This document shows, piece by piece, positions 14,101-18,953 of a stretch of DNA of 45,926 bases. Location of the stretch: contig NZ_QJJL01000007.1 of NCBI RefSeq assembly GCF_003201935.1, positions 57,851 to 103,776 on the forward strand, in the 5' to 3' direction. The position numbers were made by a program, and so were the translations under genes. Position 1 is the first letter of the stretch; every line of letters begins with the position of its first letter. Under the pieces are notes generated by a model, which did no database searches, was not told where the DNA came from, and saw only the letters and a program-made list of their open reading frames with translations. The stretch is from Loktanella sp. PT4BL. Its GTDB lineage: Bacteria > Pseudomonadota > Alphaproteobacteria > Rhodobacterales > Rhodobacteraceae.

Positions 14101-14166
14101 TACCTTGCCCTCATAAGCTATGAGTCCACTGATGTTTTAGACCAAACCAGTTTTATCTTCACGTGA
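2152..14166 (+). CDS. Giant RTX repeat protein (4004 aa), type I secretion substrate
   Basis: The ATG at 2152 follows a purine-rich AGGTAG-like ribosome site. There is no Sec signal peptide. Residues 1-370 are non-repetitive. RTX-like nonapeptide blocks (GGxGxDxxx style, e.g. GGAGNDTITGG) then occur around residues 371, 540, 1061, 1231-1265, 1373-1405, 1516-1545, 1650-1750, 2146, 2313, 3039, 3180, 3416 and 3616. Between them lie larger beta-rich modules, two of them paralogous to the previous gene. Residues about 676-712 form a Gly-rich hydrophobic stretch (GLGMAIAGRG, PFVGPIIGGAMIAA), odd for an otherwise acidic protein and reminiscent of membrane-inserting hairpins in RTX toxins. The non-repetitive C-terminus (from about 3700, ending DQTSFIFT) should hold the secretion signal. 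Likely a large surface adhesin folded by Ca2+ outside the cell. No protease or lipase catalytic motif was recognised, and function beyond RTX is unknown. Base composition changes along the gene. Confidence 0.9.
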   Translation: MAVFRSDIDEYLWWIFNGFGDVIFPWERLFSGQSAANDLVIINTPPTMFRTGAAMVDLFDNATSALPKNQDHVVFGQSGDHVMALRNVEYVSAYASNLVDFYQLDHFGFTTDGSIRVIEADIGNHLVTFETAARDSSLILGDGFDRVIVTDDPDVGIVTYWTIRRELDNSVKAYALSTGNVVEIEGGDASRWATNPGTNYGEVERLTYSEFRTGDDVDLYLGKGDIGSSYNRAGFENIDLSTYDMTSSPDTFLHASFGSINFSSRNVFTGAAVIEEWNGTEETAEQQSAAYRFSTTSILAVDHNHDLLVAQQTDEIDGHLRLYVRDETSRTYNRFNEVYLGTNANDVNANTGSTTSRNGTAEQISHTALYGFDGNDTLQAGAGNDYLFGGTSTYSTIVITNNLGNQVTGGVGSDHFGVGNVVSGAKGDVIMTTSFAGRLSGTAPSSSSDTGKISRLDTSDSPDLVTRVGTDRITDWTAGVDYLRVLANGTAVIEGLGSANGAGGAYVVDTIGNEAERIDISGGRVNNEGKIVARGLGGVDTLIGSAGNDWLYGNASTNYYSIGQGGNDRVYVDQFDGSRSKHYVSGFTRSTGSAEDRDLVMLNKKIIDAFYSGGAGRSALKLDVDANYTAAQAKSGGINYLYNSFYSGSYASNNATHDAADGGAYWEGGTGADGTSSFIGLGMAIAGRGMFAIPFVGPIIGGAMIAASIPIEGLGFDPSPTREHRNATYDGVVNAYLNVLTDSYAGNGVTLNTTVGVNDTGVRFLDFFQNADAGDGYLPVVEFTANSGGIYGYFALHSDDETFVYLVASSDNMVENSEAIFVAEVDGRLRAADFGIYNGEQDVYNYGIAPTVVIRTPTVTNVRDSATPTADTALDDGVLADVINPILISGNVSGDLAAGSYFRVYDGPTKIYDGDTPVSAPQVTLNLVGTNFTFTDSRALGTTVENTTKTGTNDTFVLADAYVRYTVELVDGETGIPTRVSVRDIKVSGGNAIIDGGGGSDILLVTETSTFLNNISEVRLIGMETIVLAGAVTIVDGVQTPTPINLSLANQSEGFEVFSGDAGDTIVGSSGNDTIFGVGGADSIITGISADVVVYSTSYQVVTTLVGEVETNTTTDTILSSAAQNLAADVTVDGGDGVDTLRFDTDRYDGSTLMFSAPVAISDVEFAKVIRFENLVLNGTGTQAVTLEANANTAFANGITVTTAATATSLNFDASNASWTRTAHVTGTNNADTITGGSANDTLIGGAGNDTITGGAGSDNLSGGNDADTFVLADNLTSADTITGGDDGTNTDTLTFTDANGAADELNNVTGIETITLGNTTTNVVVTTVDALVASGATLTVNGSSLTTGTMTWNGAAETNGKFSITGGGAADTIIGSAGNDTIDGGVGADSITAGAGNDSLLGGAGNDTFVLGVHLTSADTISGEGHSDTLTFTDANGAADDLNNVTGIETIILGNTTTDVVVTTVNAMLIAGTSLTVNGTALTTGTLTWDGSAETNATFNITGGDAADTITGGSVNDTISGGTGNDVITGRGGLDSLDGGAGNDVFVFASAAELAADFTVIGGSETDTIRMDTGSTALTLADADFADVIQVENLDLTGTAAQTVTLGAQTNEAFASGITITTNATAASLNLQGSASTVSINATGTNNADTLVGGSANDTLDAGSGGGSVSGGDGADTIYWSGTGNTTIVGGDGDDFVDPATGQTGADSIDGGAGNDTIYGGGGSDTILGGIGNDNLIGEDGSNVLWGGQGADTISANNGAIDTVIMVGDLSTADATKLADVNATLDALMGYNYPDVGTGYVSDVDPSDAIAFDTTSGITDVLYTFGTLDLSGLNIQGSYSIVAHSKITLTESQLNAATSITFVGASSHEIVVVNDDLSAIDGMDQQVIVESWADQGAQQLKFLQGNAAATATGMTVGGNNYLAASNPVSPMLIDEKFETPVRSAVAAGSPFVTSAGVQNLRWDNANVGGTIANFALSGDEFITTSGRASSKRVEINDRFAGANFITYFEPGYTQLPIPSTFGSFGDDAVHREQFEVFNGSYDVRTGIFTVERSPDFGTSTRTEYTLIIYDDDPAATVGDVEGIVVANQLLERSGWSTVSPRTANAKLQYGNTALDNSGSYNYIYGTVGNNGALTTTADIDYIYALDGNDYLTGGAGDFLFAGTGADTVVSGTGENLIDLGYTLATWSTGDDAQDIVIVGAGTSQLAGANAYGHLTGQDYVYNFEFDLDILRVVKTGVANFNHAVNTTLGGASTTSGQTAAAFSGTTLTVDLDANGTLGSGDVVVTFDQYHATLGTGRVQYDLLGTSGNDVIVGGGLNDTIRGDDGDDTLTGGAGADSLSGGNGNDLLLFATVSDVLGDLTVRGDSGTDTIRIASQITTAVNLGTQAPITSVERLELMGGSTAYVTPDTSMTQIVSGAAGLVQLSATGQAVTGSAGNDTVKVITGVSSSSDLMGGTNTVVVTDGANISAATFTATGGTVGYDLDLARTTTMTIAQHALITSAAGSNIVTLSDAADTNGISSIEAYVLAGGDQRFTLAFASQDVTTGSGHVVIDTGPTLTAFVATYDYFDNGLGWQRNVTSPEFSTAADALQFVLDQKQASHHPDPILQYTTQVQPTMDAVINGTAATSLSINLGSEVDLSTAVITGVNGNQDADYTITIDENINATMTVAQNALITSAGGFNIVTLSNAGIATGFGGVEAYVLADGTNTFTMVAGNRTVTGGTGDDIVEGSSMADSITLGGGDDIVVISAATDAAFETYEGGDHVNGDTIRVTGTGNVDLSNDSITAFEKMDLGTDTGAQSVTMSISQRIALSDISAIAQDVVTVKGVFDNSLDYTALAQGNATIILDDSDNSVTIDVTDADNMRTGGAKFASNDTITIAATEAVLASVFATPANYSTTALGGAAMVLNDSVDNTITINTDQFSALSAQGIKFAPTEDIILTGVYGTATDWSLWTTTQIGGNSVTLDDSDDLVTIDPTDLALMNIYGQTFVLGDDVTLTTGSTTDISSILWIDNLTASSNNIDLTGNSGPNVLIGNNGFNQLAGGVGNDTLTGGGGKDTLLGGDGDDTLVVNGTADIAAGEIYDGGNDNGDVLSVTATTNFSGVQSITNIETILLADGVATTFDAQTLSGQTMQIVGTGDNGGESLTVNGTASNNIINLSGITVDGNDITGAVINGLDGNDTIIGTNGADTITGGAGADVFKYTDTGDTTTTNTISQMDVIEGFNITEDSFDLSSLGAVSGLTATVDPTDTDSYVISWTSGGVTNYVYVKDTGVTGGLTLTNNGSGSVTATATAAPALAISLISVSSTGITTQGDGPHRAYFTQGDTAPIRNDSTTYYTQSTNVGASTNYTFALADIDAADSTVRVGHVAIQETNTGVNTYLDAHVYIGGATDTNDTIVADISGGLTTLNYAIVYAQGGDDTVTGSTGNDYIFGGSGNDVIDGNGGVDMLVGGIGNDVFIFVDDDAIGVASKSSVQGGDGTDRIKFTSALNTIPTLGGDGNFHAVFSNVSSVEEVELTGASNINLGETFVSIGVPKFITGTGSTTIRYDDSALGMVTVDAAQMADGNILTLTKFNADAVGSFNVVNLQGDVNASTLTGALSVTAASGSGFATSITGGSGDDALTGGTGNDTISGGAGNDVIDGGLGDDRLAGGAGSDVFRFSSSGNGLDTITDFVAADGDVLDFSSITDQHDVYNSGTAVAEGSSGEITLASVNGRFVYLSVADVSTADISEASLFGSGQEFAAEGTPSPLDFVLAVGETSGTDGVKIYQVFDGADPNDMTITQIGLVSSVSLADIDPTNNLDLGTAPTTNIISTFTVDNTSGDQIVTGSPAFGTRSGYQNITNFDTSAGDRIEISNLSLSAGRSFDGTLASISVVNTDSSWGAAGGSTVEGSAISSSAAILKATGTALGMDNIDPTLAGSLAPPLDYAFDLTSLLDQESLIVLIEADDLDNDASTTQSWLALYRNEGIDDSTAGSGGAADFQYLALISYESTDVLDQTSFIFT
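5968..6720 (+). repeat. Tandem pair of ~110-residue RTX modules
   Basis: Two consecutive modules (about 5968-6310 and 6392-6720) share the order LTSADTI - TLTFTDANGAAD - LNNVTGIETI - LGNTTT - VTTV - LTVNG - FNITGG/FSITGG - NDTI. A third, more diverged copy is encoded at 107-430 in the upstream RTX gene. The repeat exists at protein level and partly at DNA level, so it marks internal duplication and possible recombination between the two genes. Confidence 0.8.
10680..11160 (+). repeat. Three-copy module inside the RTX gene
   Basis: Three successive units of about 55 residues share the pattern LDDSDNSVTID / LNDSVDNTITIN / LDDSDDLVTID, followed by a xxGxKFA-like and DxITI-like segment and an aromatic-containing linker. 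They have no Gly-Asp nonapeptide, so they are probably a spacer domain between RTX rolls. Function unknown. Confidence 0.6.
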
Positions 14167-14191
14167 ACAAGCTAACGGATCACCCCTTCGT

Positions 14192-14797
14192 ATGAAGCTA
14201 CTCCACATAGGCTGCGGTCCAAAGCGAAAGGATCAAACTCTTCCTGCCTTTCAGTCAGATGAATGGCAGGAGGTGCGTTTTGATATCGATGAAGGTGTAG
14301 AGCCTGACATCATTGGGACCATGACCGATATGTCGGCTGTTCAAACAGGTTCGATGGATGCGCTGTTTTCTTCCCACAACGTGGAGCACCTTTATCCGCA
14401 TGAGGTGCCGGTCGCCTTTGGAAAGTTTCACAGGGTGCTGAACTCTGATGGCTTTGCGATAATAACCTGTCCGGATCTCCAATCCGTCGCCGCGTTGATC
14501 GCGGAAGATAAGCTTCTTGATCCGGCTTATGTGTCGCCCGCTGGCCCAATCACTCCGCTCGATATTGTCTTCGGCCATCGAGGTTCAATGCAGCGCGGCA
14601 ACCTTTACATGGCCCACCATGTTGGCTTTACGCAAACGGTATTGGCAGGAACATTGCGTGCTGCAGGGTTTGGCGCGGTTGCCACGATCCGGCGACCCGA
14701 GAAGTTTGACCTCTGGGCCTTTGCAATGAAGCGGAGTGTGGCTGGGGATGATCTTAAACTAGAAGCACGCAAGTATCTGAACTTCGTGGCGGCATAG
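14192..14797 (+). CDS. Class I SAM-dependent methyltransferase
   Basis: 201 residues. It begins with a glycine-rich SAM-binding motif (LLHIGCGP, residues 3-10), has an acidic residue at the end of the second strand (RFDID) and a motif-IV-like segment (MDALFSSHNVEHL) followed by FHRVLNSDGFAIIT, the typical core of Methyltransf_11 proteins. The acceptor is unknown. The gene begins 25 bases after the giant RTX gene on the same strand without a strong ribosome site, so read-through or coupling from the RTX transcript is likely. The sulfotransferase-like and glycosyltransferase genes that follow suggest that it modifies a sugar or a glycosylated protein; this is inference from context. Confidence 0.8.
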   Translation: MKLLHIGCGPKRKDQTLPAFQSDEWQEVRFDIDEGVEPDIIGTMTDMSAVQTGSMDALFSSHNVEHLYPHEVPVAFGKFHRVLNSDGFAIITCPDLQSVAALIAEDKLLDPAYVSPAGPITPLDIVFGHRGSMQRGNLYMAHHVGFTQTVLAGTLRAAGFGAVATIRRPEKFDLWAFAMKRSVAGDDLKLEARKYLNFVAA

Positions 14798-14806
14798 GAG
14801 AACCGA

Positions 14807-14896
14807 ATGCCGCTGTTTAAAGCTCCAAAAGGGTCATTTTTGCGAAAACCGCTCGTTCTTGCGGGTGGCGCTGCATTGGGAGGAGTTGAACTGTGA
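14807..14896 (+). CDS. Small ORF (29 aa), translationally coupled to the next gene
   Basis: ATG at 14807 sits 6 bases behind a good GGAG ribosome site that begins right after the preceding stop. The peptide starts MPLFKAPKGSFLRKPL, continues into a short hydrophobic Gly/Ala stretch (VLAGGAALGG) and ends at a TGA overlapping the GTG start of the next gene (GTGA). Two explanations remain: a real small membrane-associated peptide, or a leader ORF that drives translation of the GTG-started downstream gene. No family was recognised. The ribosome site and the 4-base overlap are the only support. Confidence 0.45.
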   Translation: MPLFKAPKGSFLRKPLVLAGGAALGGVEL

Positions 14897-15516
14897 GTGA
14901 TAATAGCTCAATCTGCAAGAAACACACCCTAATAAGTGGGACTGGGCGCTGTGGCACCACTTTCCTAATGCAGTATTTCACTGCTTTAGGTCTCGATACA
15001 GGCTATGATATTGATTATGCGCTGGGGTCACCCGATACCATAAGTCATGCTGGCTTAGAGCGACGCCTGAGTGATACTTTTTTGCCAGAATTTATTAAGT
15101 CGCCTTGGATTTCTGATGATTTAGAGATGTATCCAGACTTTCCTATTGAGTTAGCTATTGTTCCTGTTCGCAATCTTTTTGATGCAGCCGAAGCAAGGCG
15201 GCGAGTTTTTTCTGAAGCTCAAGCTGCTGGAAAAAATCCTCTTTCGCATCCTGGCTCGCTTTGGAAGACTGGTGATTTTAAGTATCAAGAATCTTTATTG
15301 GCACTTCAATTTTTTAAGCTTATTCATGGTCTATCCTTGAATGGATGTAATATTATTTTTTTAAATTTTCCAAACTTTGTTTTTGATCACGGCGTTCTTT
15401 TTAGTGGTTTGGAGTGCGTTTTGAAAAAAAGGAATATTACTTATGGGAAGAGTGAGGCTGCGTTTGATTTGATTTCCGACCCCTCAAAAATCCATAGCTT
15501 CAAAAGTAGTGATTGA
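14893..15516 (+). CDS. Sulfotransferase-like P-loop protein
   Basis: 207 residues. The N-terminus has ISGTGRCGTTFLMQYF (residues 13-28), which fits the 5'-phosphosulfate loop of PAPS-dependent sulfotransferases (G-R-x-G-T-T/S). The rest is weakly conserved and short for the family, though a central EAEARRRVF/SHPGSLWKT region remains. GTG start, coupled to the 29-residue ORF. The second half is very T-rich (runs of TTTTT) compared with both neighbours, suggesting a different origin. It would transfer sulfate from PAPS to a sugar or protein acceptor. An inactive kinase-like P-loop protein is an alternative. Confidence 0.6.
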   Translation: MSDNSSICKKHTLISGTGRCGTTFLMQYFTALGLDTGYDIDYALGSPDTISHAGLERRLSDTFLPEFIKSPWISDDLEMYPDFPIELAIVPVRNLFDAAEARRRVFSEAQAAGKNPLSHPGSLWKTGDFKYQESLLALQFFKLIHGLSLNGCNIIFLNFPNFVFDHGVLFSGLECVLKKRNITYGKSEAAFDLISDPSKIHSFKSSD

Positions 15517-15531
15517 TAGGTTTTTCATCCG

Positions 15532-17253
15532 GTGCGCGTAGAAGCCTTCGAAGGGGAGTTTGATGTGGGCTATAAGAGACTGACTGGGAAGAATTATAGG
15601 GATGTTCTGACGGATTTACATAGAGATCTAAGGCCTAATTGGTACCTAGAGATAGGAACAGAGAAGGGCGAGAGCGCCTTGTTGGCCGACTGTAACACGA
15701 TTTGTGTGGATCCTAATTTCCAAGTTCGTGGTGATATTGTTGCAAAGAAACCATCTTTGTTGCTATTTCAGGATACTAGTGATGAGTTTTTCAGGTCGGA
15801 TTTTTTGAAGGCGCTAGCGGGAAAGATTAACCTATCTTTCCTGGATGGTTTGCACTTAGTTGAGGCGCTGCTCAGAGATTTTATCAACGTAGAGAAGCTT
15901 ATGGCGCCTGGCGGTGTGATAGTAATTCATGATATAGTTCCGATAGGTTATGCTGCTGCAGAGAGGGTTTGGGATCGCAGGAGAACTGGCGATTGGACGG
16001 GAGACGTTTGGAAGATTGTACCAATTCTAAGAGAACACCGGCCAGATTTGAAAATAACGGTACTTGACTGCGCTATGACTGGTCTTGCCGTAATAGAGCG
16101 ACTGGATCCGTTTAGTGGTGTTCTGTCTGAGAAATATAATGCTATCGTAAAAGAGTGGGTCAATGTTTCGCTGGACGATTATGGAGAAGCAGCTGTTTTT
16201 AGACAGCTTTCCATTGAATCGAGTGTGGGCTGGAGTGTTTCAGATGAGGATGCACCATCCAATGATAAATTAGCGGTAAATTTTGATCTGCCCAATCTCG
16301 AAAATAAAGGTCAGTATCACCTTGCTATAAAGATACCGGCTGCCACAGAAGCTGTAAAGGAGAACTGGGGCGAATACCATTTTGGCGTTTCGTTAAAGGC
16401 TGCATTTGAGAAGCTAGGCCTTCGTGTTCGAATTGATTGCGTGGATCAGTGGTATACTAGGCGCGTGCCAGGTGAGATTGAACTTGTTTTGCGAGGCCCT
16501 AAACCTTATTCTGCCTCAGAAGGCAATACCTGCGTCTTTTGGATTCTTTTTTCTTGGCCAAATCTGTCCAAGCGTGAGTTGAGTGCAGCGACGCATATTT
16601 TTGTCGCTTCTACACAGTTTTCTAAAAACGTTGCGTCCTCCGGTTTTGGTGAGCGCACAAGTGTTCTTTTACATTGTACTGATACAAATATTTTTCATCC
16701 GGGAGCATGTGAACCTGAGGTTAGCTCTGAGCTTCTTTTTGTCGGAGTGCAGCATCCGGAGCGTCGCTATGGCGGCTTAGTCAGACAAGCGGTTGCTTCT
16801 GCCTTACCTATTACTGTGTATGGACCTAATTGGGAGGGGTTGCCCGATGGAATTATAAGGGGGCATCGTGTAAAAAATAAAGATCTCGGTAGATATTACC
16901 GGAGTGCGCGTGTAGTCCTGAATGATCATTTAGATGTTATGCGTAAACACGGATTCTTGAATAATCGTATTTTTGATGCACTCGCATGCGGTGTTCCTGT
17001 TATTTCGGACATGATAGGGCATTTAGGTGCTCATTATGAGAGTTGTGTTTTTCTCGCGCGTAATGCTAATGAGCTTAAATCGGCGTTTAAACGAATTGAA
17101 GATTTTGATGATGTTGATCGAAGAAGACTTTTGGAAGTGTCTTCTTTGGTGCGTAGAGATCATAGTTTTGAAAATCGCGCGGCCAAAATTTATAGTATAA
17201 TTTCCCCGTTCTTGCTGTCAGCTTCGTCGGGTCATATTGGGGGGAGGCTATGA
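15532..17253 (+). CDS. Fusion of SAM methyltransferase and glycosyltransferase domains
   Basis: 573 residues. Residues about 35-190 resemble a class I methyltransferase of the Methyltransf_24 type: WYLEIGTEKGESALL (SAM loop), TICVDP, LSFLDGLH and PGGVIVIHDIVP. Residues about 250-560 resemble a GT4/GT-B enzyme C-terminal half: LLFVGVQHPERRY, ITVYGPNWEGL, DLGRYYRSARVVLNDH, RIFDALACGVPVISD (the donor-sugar binding E/D-x7-E region). Start is GTG at 15532 with only a weak site (TAGG) before it; an in-frame GTG near 15565 is possible. The gene overlaps the next by ATGA. Codon use is AT-rich like the preceding gene. Likely acts in the cytoplasm on a glycan or glycosylated protein; donor and acceptor unknown. 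Confidence 0.75.
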   Translation: MRVEAFEGEFDVGYKRLTGKNYRDVLTDLHRDLRPNWYLEIGTEKGESALLADCNTICVDPNFQVRGDIVAKKPSLLLFQDTSDEFFRSDFLKALAGKINLSFLDGLHLVEALLRDFINVEKLMAPGGVIVIHDIVPIGYAAAERVWDRRRTGDWTGDVWKIVPILREHRPDLKITVLDCAMTGLAVIERLDPFSGVLSEKYNAIVKEWVNVSLDDYGEAAVFRQLSIESSVGWSVSDEDAPSNDKLAVNFDLPNLENKGQYHLAIKIPAATEAVKENWGEYHFGVSLKAAFEKLGLRVRIDCVDQWYTRRVPGEIELVLRGPKPYSASEGNTCVFWILFSWPNLSKRELSAATHIFVASTQFSKNVASSGFGERTSVLLHCTDTNIFHPGACEPEVSSELLFVGVQHPERRYGGLVRQAVASALPITVYGPNWEGLPDGIIRGHRVKNKDLGRYYRSARVVLNDHLDVMRKHGFLNNRIFDALACGVPVISDMIGHLGAHYESCVFLARNANELKSAFKRIEDFDDVDRRRLLEVSSLVRRDHSFENRAAKIYSIISPFLLSASSGHIGGRL

Positions 17254-18953
17254 ACGCTGCAATCTTCTACCACCCAGAAGCGTATACAACGACCGGCCCC
17301 AAGCTGATGGGCCGCAACGCTGCCGGCGAAAGTTTCCTACGCGGTTTGTTGCAGCATAGCCGTGCAGAGCAGTTTGCTGTTCAGGTTATGGAACGCGCCC
17401 ATGCGCAAAGCTTTGCAGATGCTGCTCAGAGCCTAAATCGTAAAGAGCCGGTGGCTGTTGTCGAAAAGTCTAACCTTGGCAACTTGCGTCATCATGGTGT
17501 CGTCTATCATCCCGGTCCTGGCATTGCAGAGCATGCACGGCAACGCTGCTTTTGGGGGCATGGCGCATGGAGCCTATGCGGTATCACGCATACCACGAGC
17601 AGTGCACGTGCGATGGACAGCATCACCCAGCTTGTTACGGCGCCTGTTCAGCCATGGGACGCACTGATTTGCACGAGTTCCGCGGTCAAGAATAACGTCG
17701 AGTTCCTGCTAGAACGTGAAGCCGACAACCTTCGTGATCGTTTGGGTGCCTCGCGGACAGTGTTACCTAAGTTACCGGTTATTCCGCTTGGAATTCATAC
17801 AGCTGACTTCGTTTTCGGCCGGGCGGCGCGTGCAGAAGTCCGGCGAGCCTTGTTTATTGCTGATGATACTCTTGTGGTGATGTTCATGGGGCGCCTGAGC
17901 TTTCACGCCAAGGCGCATCCGCTTCCGATGTATCTGGCGTTAGAGGAGGCAGCGCGGCGATCAGGTCAGAATGTCACGCTCATTGAATGCGGCTGGCATG
18001 GAAACGAATCCATTAAGAAGGCCTTCAATGCCGCAGCAGCCAAGCTCTGCCCCAACGTCCGTGTCCTTACCCTAGATGGTCGCAACGCTGACGAGCGCGC
18101 CAAGGCCTGGGCCTCGGCCGATGTATTCTGTTCCTTATCTGACAATATTCAGGAAACCTTTGGGATTTCTCCGATCGAAGCCATGGCCGCGGGCCTGCCG
18201 GTCGTTGTCTCCGATTGGGACGGTTGCAAGGATACGGTGCGGCATGGTGTAGATGGGTTTCGTATTCCCACCATTATGCCAGGTGCCGGCTTGGGCGGCG
18301 ATCTCGCTTTGCGTCATGCGCTTGAGAATGATTCCTATGATATGTACATCGGTCATGTTGGCAGCTTGACCGCTGTCGATGTTGAGGCGACCACCGCAGC
18401 CCTCACGGCTTTGTTTGAGAGTGAAAGCCTCAGGCGCAAGATGGGAGCGGCCGGGCAAGCGCGAGCATGCGAGGTCTATGATTGGGCGCGTATCATCCCG
18501 CAGTATGAAAATCTCTGGACGGAACTGAACGCCGAACGTACGCGGATGGCGGGCAGTGCGGCCATCAGGGCAAGCTGGCCTGCCAGGCCGGACCCATTTG
18601 CCGCTTTTGAAGCCTATCCTACGCATATCCTGACAAAAACAACCCAGTTGGAAGCCGCTGTCCCAGATGCCAATGTGCTCTGCGAGCAGGTTGAGGCGAT
18701 GCGGGCCCTTGCAATGGTCAATTTCGCGAAACTTGTTTTGCCCTCAATAGAGGAGGTCAGGATGGTCCTTACCCGTTCGGTTGAAGGCTCGGCGCCTGCG
18801 ATTCATCTGGTACGCGACATCGCCGCAGAACGGCGGGCGCATGTTTTCCGGGGCCTCGGCTGGCTATTGAAGCTTGGGGTTTTGCGCTTTGTCGATGGCA
18901 CCGCCATGAAACCAGATCATTCAGCCAAACCAAATGCCGCAAAACCCGCATGA
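17250..18953 (+). CDS. GT4-family glycosyltransferase with C-terminal extension
   Basis: 567 residues with a GT-B fold pattern: VVMFMGRLSFHAKAHPLPMY (residues about 209-228), LTLDGRNADERAKAWASADVF and ISPIEAMAAGLPVVVSDWDG, the retaining GT4 donor-site motif with its Glu. A histidine-rich N-terminal half is the probable acceptor domain. About 130 residues after the GT core (from DPFAAFEAYP) form an extension without recognised motifs. ATGA overlaps at both ends show one transcript and coupled translation with the genes on either side. GC content is higher than in the gene before it. The sugar transferred cannot be told from sequence. Confidence 0.85.
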   Translation: MNAAIFYHPEAYTTTGPKLMGRNAAGESFLRGLLQHSRAEQFAVQVMERAHAQSFADAAQSLNRKEPVAVVEKSNLGNLRHHGVVYHPGPGIAEHARQRCFWGHGAWSLCGITHTTSSARAMDSITQLVTAPVQPWDALICTSSAVKNNVEFLLEREADNLRDRLGASRTVLPKLPVIPLGIHTADFVFGRAARAEVRRALFIADDTLVVMFMGRLSFHAKAHPLPMYLALEEAARRSGQNVTLIECGWHGNESIKKAFNAAAAKLCPNVRVLTLDGRNADERAKAWASADVFCSLSDNIQETFGISPIEAMAAGLPVVVSDWDGCKDTVRHGVDGFRIPTIMPGAGLGGDLALRHALENDSYDMYIGHVGSLTAVDVEATTAALTALFESESLRRKMGAAGQARACEVYDWARIIPQYENLWTELNAERTRMAGSAAIRASWPARPDPFAAFEAYPTHILTKTTQLEAAVPDANVLCEQVEAMRALAMVNFAKLVLPSIEEVRMVLTRSVEGSAPAIHLVRDIAAERRAHVFRGLGWLLKLGVLRFVDGTAMKPDHSAKPNAAKPA

